Positions 24,401-36,400 of a stretch of 64,000 nucleotides of DNA are shown one piece after another; the first letter of the stretch is position 1; each line of letters begins with the position of its first letter. Below the pieces are notes generated by a model. It was not told where the DNA came from, did not search any database, and saw only the letters and a list, made by a program, of their open reading frames with translations. The position numbers and the translations under genes were made by a program. Origin of the DNA: Owenia fusiformis (Eukaryota > Annelida > Polychaeta > Sabellida > Oweniidae); assembly GCA_903813345.2 (NCBI GenBank), contig CAIIXF020000007.1, positions 18,899,564 to 18,963,563 of the forward strand, read 5' to 3'.

Positions 24401-27400
24401 TCCCAAGGTTTGTCAAAGACAATATTTAAAAGCCAAAATGCATTCACATGCAAAATTTCACCACCTGCAATTTGTTACAGATGCCATTTGTTACATATCA
24501 GGCAAACTGATCACAGTGTGTCTGTAGTACTGATGATGGATGGAAAAATATAGATTTATATCCTGTACTTTGGGTGGAAGGTGACAAAAAAAAAGTTTTG
24601 TGATAAGTGTCTACTTTCACATGTATATCCTATATTTATAAATGTCTGAAATGTAAATTATTTTTTCACAGTCTCTTAAAAAATATTTCACCCTGACTAA
24701 TAGTATAACCCATTGTTGTATTGTTCCCATTGTTATATTGTCCCCATTGTTGCATTGTACCTTATTGTGAATGAGAACTCTAGTTTTATTGGGTTCTAGA
24801 TTAACATCCACTCCACTAGATGGCACTGTAATATTGACAAATGCCACAGGAAATTTTCCATCTTGCCCTTGTCCAATTTGGTAGTACTTTTTCAGGAGCT
24901 ATAAATGTAAAATGTGAAAACAATAGAAACAATAGGCAATAGATGAAAACAGCTAGCTCAAATCAGAAAAACAGACTGATTAGGTCTAGTCTTTCTTTTA
25001 GCCCTAAAAGTAGCTTGGCTGAATCAGGTTTGCAAATATTGCACAAAGAGCATAAATACTGTTGGATACTGTACTTTACGATGGTGTCCGTGCAAAAAAG
25101 TAATTACTTTCATTCTGGTTTAATCCATAGAACAAGTTTGGGAAATGTTGATTTGATGTTCACCTGGAAATCTTCATTAAGTTTCTCCCCTCTCGACTAA
25201 TGAAATAAACTTTCACAACTGTTAACAATTGAATACCATAGATTATAAAAGAATGTAAATTTCAAATTATCTACATTTATTCAATTTATATAGAACTACC
25301 TTTTCTACATCCTTATAAACAACTGGCCTGTTGTTGACAAAGATGAAACATCTATCTGATGAGCCTCTGCTACAGTCTTGCTCCTTTGGCCTTGGCAACA
25401 TTACATCTAGCTTTACCTGTCAAAAACAAGCTTTTAGAAAACACAGGAAATATCACTAGTAATCAGGGTTTGGTGTGAATGGGACATTTCTGGTGTTAAT
25501 TGGTATGAAAAATAATTTTACTACCATCTAACACCAAGTCACACCATAAAACTGGTGTGACTTGGTATGAAAGGATTAAGAGATTAAACCCCTGCTGTTC
25601 AACACTGAGTCATGCTGTTTGGCTGGTGTGAGATGGTGTTAGAATAAATTTTAATCCCTTTGATCTCTACAAATCAAAATCCACACCAAGTCACACTGAA
25701 AACTTGGTGTTACTTGGTAGTAAAATTTCAAACTTGATTTTCATAGTTCTTGATTGCAATTTATAATTCCTTTAATCTTTTGATCTGCTTATTATTGTAT
25801 TTTTTTAAGGGATTTGTCAACATGTCTAGAATGGAAACTAAACTTGTATTTTTATTTAAGAACATGTTTATTTATCATTAATTACTTGATTTTTGTATAT
25901 TTTTAAAACTTAAATAGTATTCTTATAGGTTTAGTTTGAGTCTAATTCATTTTTTCCAAATAACTAGAGAAAAAACTTAATCGTCAAACATTCTAATTAT
26001 TATTAATTGTTTTAAACCATGAAGATTAAAAAAAACTTGATTTGTCAAGTTATTTTAAGTTATAAAATAGCATTAATGGATGATTGTCACAAACAGGATT
26101 AGTGTCAACCCAAAAGCAATGGAGCAACTAAGTATAATAAACAAAAATATCAAACATTGATGTCATGTTTTTTATGTTATTGCTTCATTGTTTGAATAGA
26201 TATGACTTAACATCTAATGAGCCTCATTTTGCACATACAGATAAACAAGCATAGTAAAAATGTAAGGTAATATGAAATGAACTACCCATCACTGCCATGT
26301 TATTAATACATTTAAATGAAAATTGACAAGGATGGGCAAATGTGCCCATACTGTAAACATAATGGAATGACCTGCTCAGAGTGTCATTGAAGTGTGGGCA
26401 GATGACAATTTGACTACTCATAAATGTCAGGTTTAGAGTCAATAATGAGATTACTATGCTCATAGATAATTCCTAATTGCCCATAGATAGTCAAAATGTA
26501 CCCATACAGTACTGTAAACATAATGGAATGACCTGCTCAGAGTGTCACTGAAGTCTGGGCAGATGACAATTTGACTACTCATAAATGTCAGGTTTAGAGT
26601 CAATAATAGGATTAGTATGCCCATAGATGATTCCTAATTGCCCATAGATAGTCAAAATGTACCCATACAGTACTGTAGACATAATGGAATGACCTGCTCA
26701 GAGTGTCACTGAGTTCTGGACAGATGACAATTTGACTTCTCATAAATGTCAGGTTTAGAGTCAGTAATGGGATTACTATGCTCATAGATAATTCCTAATT
26801 GCTCATAGATAGTCAAAATGTACCCATACAGTACTGTATGCTGTACATGTATGCTCGATGGACTTATCCATTTGAAAGAGTTCAGCGTTGGGTGGCACGC
26901 CAGGCCCTGAACAAAGAGCATCAAGAAGCAACCATCATGGAAACATATGCAGTTTACGATTGGGTGTCTCATATGGCATTAAGTGGTCAGGCAGCTAAAG
27001 TCACCAAGAAAGTTCCATCAGAAACCCCCAAGACTATGACAGAGTATATGTCAATGTCACCATCTACAGATAAATGTGGGACATTCTCTTTGTTAAAAGA
27101 GGACTATAGGAGCTCGAGAACAATTGCACATTTTTATGAAAACCTCTACCCTATGAGAAACCAAATTTAAATTTATGTGACATTGACCCAGTATGTAAGT
27201 TTGTTGGGGAGTGGTAAACATCAAGTGATAATAATGAATGCATCATATATAAACCAGATACATCAACAACTAAAATGAACTCTTCTGCATATATAATAAT
27301 TAAAACTGAAATGAGATTTGGTTTAATTGAGAAAATTGTAACTCACAAATTCAAAAGTAAATTGGATGCCTGGGCTATTGTGTCTTTATTTCCACGGCCA

Positions 27401-30400
27401 TAAGAAACAGATTCCTTCTTTCGTTCTCATAATATTAAATGTGATACTAAAATATATCACTTGTCTCTTTTGAGCAAACCCTTAGCTGTAGCTGTTGAAG
27501 GAGATAGAGTTTGGTTTGTAAATTACAAATAAGATGAAGTGTTTACATTTTAGTTATATGTATATTGTTTTATCTTTGTTGTACATGGCTAGCATATTAT
27601 TTATTACGATAAAAAGAATAAATGATTTCACTAAGTACACTTAAGTAATTGCTTTTGTTGAATTGTCCACTTAGGAATACAATTTCAACTGTGATGATTA
27701 TCTATATCTCCCAAAAGTATGCAAACATATTCAATAAATATAAAACTAATTTTAGAATTAATTTATTTTAATAAATCATAGTGGATTTAATTATGAAATT
27801 ACTTTATTGCTGTATTGGAACACTGTACTAATAATCTATAAAAACAAAAACAATAAGTATAAGGCAATCAAGAGATCAAATACATGTTAAAATGCAATCA
27901 AGGATTAAGAAAATGAAGTTTTATGTTTTACTACCGATTCACACCAAACTTTCAGTGTGACTTGGTATGAATTTTTGTTTGTAGAGATCAAAGGGATTAA
28001 ATTTGATTTTCATACCATCTCACACCAGCAGAATGGTGTGACTCAGTGTGAGGCAGCAGGGGTTTAATCTCTTAATCCTTTCATACCAAGTCACACCAGT
28101 TTTATGGTGTAACTTGGTGTTAGATGGTAGTAAAATTATTTTTCATACCAATTAACACCAGAAATGTCCCATTCACACCAAACCCTGATTACTAGTGTAT
28201 AGGTAAGAGTAATACTGCTAAATTAATTAGTTAAACTAATTAGCATTTATTATGAGAACAATTGAATTATACATGTTTTTGATAATCAAATGCCAAATTA
28301 CATATTTTGCATTTAAGTTCGTTATTTGTATTTTATGAACAAAATAATAATTTCAGCAGGCCCGTAGTTCCCCCCCTAGAATTTTTTGGAAAAGTGAACC
28401 CCCTTGGAAAATTCTGGCTACGGGCCTGTTCAGTACATGTAATTTTGTATAGATCTATCACACTGTGAATTATATCAGCATTACCTGGAAAACTCAGGTC
28501 AAAATAAACCAACATATATAAATTCAAACAATTATGAGATATTTTTATCATAAGACAACATTCACATATTTCAACTACAACTTTAAATGTATGTTTAATG
28601 TATATCTGAAGAAATTACCAACCTGTGTATTAGAGTCCTCTCTATGGAACGTTTCCATTTGGTTGACACATCTCATACCAACTGCTTTCCCAAGTGACGC
28701 TTTGTAATCAGGCAGCTTTGCTTTCTGCCATATAAGGTCTTTCCCATGGCGGAGGGTGACCCTCACTTCAGGGAGAATCACTCCGAATGACAGAACGAGA
28801 TCTTCAACTTTTTTCAATTCTTCTTTCTTTTTCTTTACACTGCTGTAATACTGTTTACGTACCGGTAAATTATTGAATAATTTTTCAATTATAATGGTAG
28901 TACCTGAAATGATAATTAAAGCTTTCATATATATGACCCAGTGGGCACTTATCATGATAGATGTACATGTACTGATGAAAGAATGTTTCCCAAGGTTTTA
29001 TCAGACAGATCAAACTATTTTTATCGGACAGATCAAACTATAATTCCGTTTTGTGCCAGTCTGCCCCAGTACATATCATCAGTGTCAAGATTTAGGGACA
29101 AAAATTTATGTCATTTTTAAGTAAAGCTTTTTTTCTTTACAATGACGAGTTGAGAAATTTAAAAACACCCCACTTACTGAACTTTTAAACTTTTAAGGCA
29201 TGTATTTTCAAAAAGCTTTACATTGGCGATAGAATCTATTCCATTACAGTCTTGGACTTTGATTATTTTACGATTGAAAGTTGTGAACTTTTAATGCAGG
29301 CATTTTCAAAAAGCTTTACATTGGCCATATTCCTTTACATTCTTGGACTTAGAATATTTCACGAAGCAACGTTGTGAACTTTTAATGCAGGCATTTTCAA
29401 AAAGCTTTACATTGGCCATATTCCTTTACATTCTTGGACTTAGAATATTTTATGATATATAGAAGTGAAATTTATGGCATGCATTTTCAAAAAAGCTTTA
29501 CATTGGCCATTTTCCCTTACATTCTTAGACTTAAAATATTTTACGATCTGGAGAGGTGAACTTTTACAGCATGCATTTTCAAAAAGCTTTACATTGGCCA
29601 TATTCCTTTACATTCTTGGACTTAAAATATTTCACGAAGCAAAGTTGTGAACTTTTTATGCAGGCATTTTCAAAAAGCTTTACAATGGCCATTTTCCTTT
29701 ACATTCTTGGACTTAAGATTATTTTACGATCTATAGAAATGAAATTTTATGGCATGCATTTTCAAAAAGCTTTACATTGGTCATTTTCCTTTACATTCTT
29801 GGACTTAGATTATTTTATCATATATAGAAGTGAATTTTATGGCATGCATTTTCAAAAAGCTTTACATTGGCCATATTCCTTTACATTCTTGGACTTAGAA
29901 TATTTCACGAAACAAAGTCATGAACTTTTTATGCAGGCATTTTCAAAAAGCTTTACATTGGCCATATTCCTTTACATTCTTGGACTTAGATTATTTTACG
30001 ATCTTATGAGGTGAAATTTTATGGCATGCATTTTCAAAAAGCTTTACATTGGCCATTTTCCTTTACATTCTTGGACTTAGAATATTTTACGATATATACT
30101 TGATAACTTTTAAGGCATGTATTTTCAAAAAGCTTTACATTGGCCATATTCCTTTACATTCTTGGACTTAGAATATTTCACGAAGCAAAATTGTGAACTT
30201 CTTATGCAGGCATTTTCAAAAAGCTTTACATTGGCAAAATTCCATTACATTCATGAACTTAGATTATTTTGTGATTGAAAGTTGTGAATTTTTATAGCAT
30301 GCATTTTCAAAAAGCTTTACATTGGCCATATTCCTTTACATTCTTGGACTTAGATTATTTTACGATCTATAGAAGTGAAATTTTACAGCATGCATTTTCA

Positions 30401-33400
30401 AAAAGCTTTACATTGGCCATTTTCCTTTACATTCTTGGACTTAGATTATTTTACGATCTACATGTATAGAAGTAAAATTTATGGTATGCATTTTCAAAAA
30501 GCTTTACATTGGCCATTTTCCTTTACATTCTTGGACTTACATTATTTCATGATATATAGAAGGGATATATACTATATATATATATACTTGATAACTTTTA
30601 AGGCATGTATTCTCAAAAAGCTTTACATTGGCCATATTCCTTTACATTCTTGGACTTAGAATATTTCACGAAACAAAGTTGTGAACTTTTTATGCAGGCG
30701 TTTTTAAAAAGCTTTACATTGGCAAAATTCCATTACATTCTTGGACTTAGATTATTTTACGATGTAAAGTAGATAACTTTTAATTCAGGCATTTTCAAAA
30801 AGCTTTACAATGGCCATTTTCCTTTACATTCTTGGACTTAGAATATTTTACGATCTATAGAAGTGAAATTTTATGGCATCCATTTTCAAAAAGCTTTACA
30901 TTGGCCATATTCCATTACATTTTTGGACTTAGATTATTTCAAGATTTAAAGTTGTAAACTATTATGTCATGTATTTTCAAAAAGGTTTACATTGGCCAAA
31001 TTCCTTTACATTCCTGGACTTAGCTCATTTTACGATTTAAGTTGTGAACTCTCATAGAATGCTGTACATGACGCTTTACTGTCCCCTTTCCTTTAGCCTG
31101 TTATTTTGACTTTTAGATTTGGTATTTGTTGGATTCTGTTCTTTCACGACGTACAGTACATGTAGAATTGTAAAAACCATATGTCATTGGAGAGAATACA
31201 GTAAAGATCGCTAAATATAGAAATGAACTTGCATAGACAATAGTATTGATAGTGATTGAAGAAATCCCCAAGAGAGCCCCCCGAATAGACAGGATTGTTT
31301 TCCCCGATCATCTTCAATACCTTCACAAGAGATGGTTGGAAATCGATCTAAAGTTATGCCTTATATTTCTAATTTGATGATAGAGTATGATTCCATGTGG
31401 GAAAGTCGTGTAAAAGGCGAGAAATGTTAAAAGAAATGAGAAAGTTTGACGGGCTTTTGACATGCGCAGAACTCATGCGCAGAAGCTCTTTTGGTAAAAT
31501 GCCGATCAAATTTCTAACTTTGAAACATTTCCTTCATTTTATGGACTATTTTGCGATAACATTAGAAATACATGGTGTTGAAAGCACCCAATGATAGATA
31601 TTAATCGGGAGGATGTACCGGCCAATACTAATATCGAAGGTAGAATACATATATGGAATTTGACGCGCCGACCTCAGAGAAAACACTTCCGGTTTTATAA
31701 CCAAATACTATCGATCAGAATATCTTATTGTATTGTAATTTCGCCAGACATCTGCTAATATGATATGTGAATATTTGTTGATTTGATTGTTAATTACAAA
31801 TTACTCAGAAGTACACGTAGGTACATGTAAGGTGAAGAACAAGTCAAGGTTTACATCGTAAAATAATCCGAGTCCAAGAATGTAAAGGAATGGCCATTGT
31901 AAAGCTTTTTGAAAATGCATACAGTGTACTATAAAAGTTCACAACTTTCAATTCACTTCTATACATGTAGATTGTAAAATAATCTATGTCCAAGAATGTA
32001 AAGGAAAATGGCCAATGTAAAGCTTTTTGAAAATGCATGCCATAAATTTCACCTCGTTAGATCGTAAAATAATCTAAGTCCAAGAATGTAAAGGAATATG
32101 GCCAATGAAAAGCTTTTTGAAAATGCATGCCATAAAATTTCACCTCGTTAGATCGTAAAATAATCTATGTCTTAGAATGTAAAGGAAAATGGCCAATGTA
32201 AAGCTTTTTGAAAATGCCTGCATAAAAAGTTCATGACTTTGTTTCGTGAAATATTCTAAGTCCAAGAATGTAAAGGAATATGGCCAATGTAAAGCTTTTT
32301 GAAAATGCATTCTGTAAAATTTCACCTCGTTAGATCGTAAAATATTTTAAGTCCAACATTGTAAAGGAAAATGACCAATGTAAAGCTTTTTGAAAATGCA
32401 TGCCATAAAATTTCACCTCGTTAGATCGTAAAATAATCTATGTCCAAGAATGTAAAGGAAAATGGCCAATGTAAAGCTTTTTGAAAATGCCTGCATAAAA
32501 AGTTCATGACTTTGTTTCGTGAAATATTCTAAGTCCAAGAATGTAAAGGAATATGGCCAATGTAAAGCTTTTTGAAAATGCCTGCATAAAAAGTTCATGA
32601 CTTTGTTTCGTGAAATATTCTAAGTCCAAGAATGTAAAGGAATATGGCCAATGTAAAGCTTTTTGAAAATGCATTCTGTAAAATTTCACCTCGTTAGATG
32701 GTAAAATATTTTAAGTCCAAGAATGTAAAGGAAAATGACCAATGTAAAGCTTTTTGAAAATGCATGCCATAAAATTTCACTTCTATAGATCGTAAAATAA
32801 TCTATGTAAAGGAATGTGGCCAATGTAAAGCTTTTTGAAAATGCATACCATAAATTTTACTTCTATAGATCGTAAAATAATCTAAGTCCAAGAATGTAAA
32901 GGAAAATGGCCAATGTAAAGCTTTTTGAAAATGCATGCTGTAAAATTTCACTTCTATAGATCGTAAAATAATCTAAGTCCAAGAATGTAAAGGAATATGG
33001 CCAATGTAAAGCTTTTTGAAAATGCATACTATAAAAGTTCACAACTTTCAATCGCAAAATAATCTAAGTCCAAGAATGTAAAGGAAAATGGCCAATGTAA
33101 AGCTTTTTGAAAATGCATGCCATAAAATTTCACTTCTATACATGTAGATCGTAAAATAATCTAAGTCAATGAATGTAAAGGATAATGGCCAATGTAAAGC
33201 TTTTTTTGAAAATGCATGCCATAAAATTTCACTTCTATAGATTGTAAAATAATTTAAGTCCAAGAATGTAAAGGAAAATGGCCATTGTAAAGCATTTTGA
33301 AAATGCATGCTATAAAAGTTCACAACTTTCAATCGCAAAATAATCTAAGTCCAAGAATGTAATGGAATTTCGCCAATGTAAAGCTTTTTGAAAATGCCTG

Positions 33401-36400
33401 CATAAAAAGTTCACAACTTTGCTTTGTGAAATATTCTAAGTCCAGGAATGTAAAGGAATATGGCCAATGTAAAGCTTTTTGAAAATACATGCCGTGAAAG
33501 TTATCAAGTAAATATCGTAAAATAATCTAAGTCCAAGAATGTAAAGGAATATCGCCAATGTAAAGGTTTTTGAAAATGCATGCTATAAAAGTTCACAACT
33601 TTCAATCGCAAAATATTCTAAGTCCAAGAATGTAAAGGAAAATGGCCAATGTAAAGCTTTTTGAAAATGCATGCCATAAAATTTCACTTCTATAGATTGT
33701 AAAATAATCTAAGTCCAAGAATGTAAAGGAAAATGGCCAATGTAAAGCTTTTTGAAAATGCCTGCATAAAAAGTTCATGACTTTGTTTCGTGAAATATTC
33801 TAAGTCCAAGAATGTAAAGGAAAATGGCCAATGTAAAGCTTTTTGAAAATACATGCCTTAAGAGTTATCATAATATATCGTAAAATAATCTAAGTCCAAG
33901 AATGTAAAGGAATATGGCCAATGTAAAGCTTTTTGAAAATACATATCTTAAAATTTTTCAAGTTAACATCGTAAAATAATCTAAGTCCAAGAATGTAAAG
34001 GAAAATGGCCAATGTAAAGGTTTTTGAAAATGCATGCCATAAATTTCACTTTATACTTATAGATCGTAAAATAATCCAAGTCCAAGAATGTAAAGGAAAA
34101 TGGCCATTGTATAGCTTTTTGAAAATGCATGCTATAAAAGTTCACAACTTTCAATCGCAAAATAATCTAAGTCCAAGAATGTAATGGAATTTCGCCAATG
34201 TAAAGCTTTTTGAAAATGCCTGCATAAAAAGTTCACAACTTTGCTTCATGAAATATTCAAAGTCCAAGAATGTAAAGGAAAATGGCCAATGTAAAGCTTT
34301 TTGAAAATGCATGCCATAAAATTTCACTTCTATACATGTAGATCGTAAAATAATCTAAGTCCAAAAATGTAATGGAAAATGGCCAATGTAAAGCTTTTTG
34401 AAAATGCATGCCATAAAATTTCACCTCGTTAGATCGTAAAATAATCTATGTCTAAGAATGTAAAGGAAAATGGCCAATGTAAAGCTTTTTGAAAAATAAA
34501 AAGTTCATGACTTTGTTTCGTGAAATATTCTAAGTCCAAGAATGTAAAGGAATATGGCCAATGTAAAGCTTTTTGAAAATGCATTCTGTAAAATTTCACC
34601 TCGTTAGATCGTAAAATATTTTAAGTCCAACAATGTAAAGGAAAATGACCAATGTAAAGCTTTTTGAAAATGCATGCCATAAAATTTCACCTCGTTAGAT
34701 CGTAAAATAATCTATGTCCAAGAATGTAAAGGAAAATGGCCAATGTAAAGCTTTTTGAAAATGCCTGCATAAAAAGTTCATGACTTTGTTTCGTGAAATA
34801 TTCTAAGTCCAAGAATGTAAAGGAATATGGCCAATGTAAAGCTTTTTGAAAATGCCTGCATAATAAGTTCATGACTTTGTTTCGTGAAATATTCTAAGTC
34901 CAAGAATGTAAAGGAATATGGCCAATGTAAAGCTTTTTGAAAATGCATTCTGTAAAATTTCACCTCGTTAGATGGTAAAATATTTTAAGTCCAAGAATGT
35001 AAAGGAAAATGACCAATGTAAAGCTTTTTGAAAATGCATGCCATAAAATTTCACTTCTATAGATCGTAAAATAATCTATGTAAAGGAATGTGGCCAATGT
35101 AAAGCTTTTTGAAAATGCATACCATAAATTTTACTTCTATAGATCGTAAAATAATCTAAGTCCAAGAATGTAAAGGAAAATGGCCAATGTAAAGCTTTTT
35201 GAAAATGCATGCTGTAAAATTTCACTTCTATAGATCGTAAAATAATCTAAGTCCAAGAATGTAAAGGAATATGGCCAATGTAAAGCTTTTTGAAAATGCA
35301 TACTATAAAAGTTCACAACTTTCAATCGCAAAATAATCTAAGTCCAAGAATGTAAAGGAAAATGGCCAATGTAAAGCTTTTTGAAAATGCATGCCATAAA
35401 ATTTCACTTCTATACATGTAGATCGTAAAATAATCTAAGTCAATGAATGTAAAGGAAAATGGCCAATGTAAAGCTTTTTTGAAAATGCATGCCATAAAAT
35501 TTCACTTCTATAGATTGTAAAATAATTTAAGTCCAAGAATGTAAAGGAAAATGGCCATTGTAAAGCATTTTGAAAATGCATGCTATAAAAGTTCACAACT
35601 TTCAATCGCAAAATAATCTAAGTCCAAGAATGTAATGGAATTTCGCCAATGTAAAGCTTTTTGAAAATGCCTGCATAAAAAGTTCACAACTTTGCTTTGT
35701 GAAATATTCTAAGTCCAGGAATGTAAAGGAATATGGCCAATGTAAAGCTTTTTGAAAATACATGCCGTGAAAGTTATCAAGTAAATATCGTAAAATAATC
35801 TAAGTCCAAGAATGTAAAGGAATATCGCCAATGTAAAGGTTTTTGAAAATGCTACTATAAAAGTTCACAACTTTCAACCGAAAATATTCTAAGTCCAAGA
35901 ATGTAAAGGAAAATGGCCAATGTAAAGCTTTTTGAAAATGCATGCCATAAAATTTCACTTCTATAGATTGTAAAATAATCTAAGTCCAAGAATGTAAAGG
36001 AATGTGGCCAATGTAAAGCTTTTTGAAAATGCATGTTTGAAAGTTCACAACTTTCAATCGCAAAATAATCTAAGTCCAAGAATGTAATGGAATTTCGCCA
36101 ATGTAAAGCTTTTTGAAAATGCCTGCATAAAAAGTTCATGACTTTGTTTCGTGAAATATTCTAAGTCCAAGAATGTAAAGGAAAATGGCCAATGTAAAGC
36201 TTTTTGAAAACACATGCCTTAAGAGTTATCATAATATATCGTAAAATAATCTAAGTCCAAGAATGTAAAGGAATATGGCCAATGTAAAGCTTTTTGAAAA
36301 TACATATCTTAAAATTTTTCAAGTTTACATCGTAAAATAATCTAAGTCCAAGAATGTAAAGGAAAATGGCCAATGTAAAGGTTTTTGAAAATGCATGCCA

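Larger units (their letters stand above)
25454..28197 (+). mobile_element. CACTA (EnSpm-type) transposon, decayed
   Basis: The element begins CACTAGTAATCAGGGTTTGG and ends with the inverted copy ...CTAGTG; the 3-bp sequence TAT flanks both ends (25451-25453, 28198-28200), as expected for CACTA elements. The inverted arms extend about 270 bp and contain internal ttggtgtgaatggg/acaccaagtcacac repeats. Inside are a three-copy 161-bp repeat and the 3' part of a transposase. It fills most of the PMS1 intron between exons 4 and 5 (25417-28622), opposite to the host gene. Confidence 0.85.
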
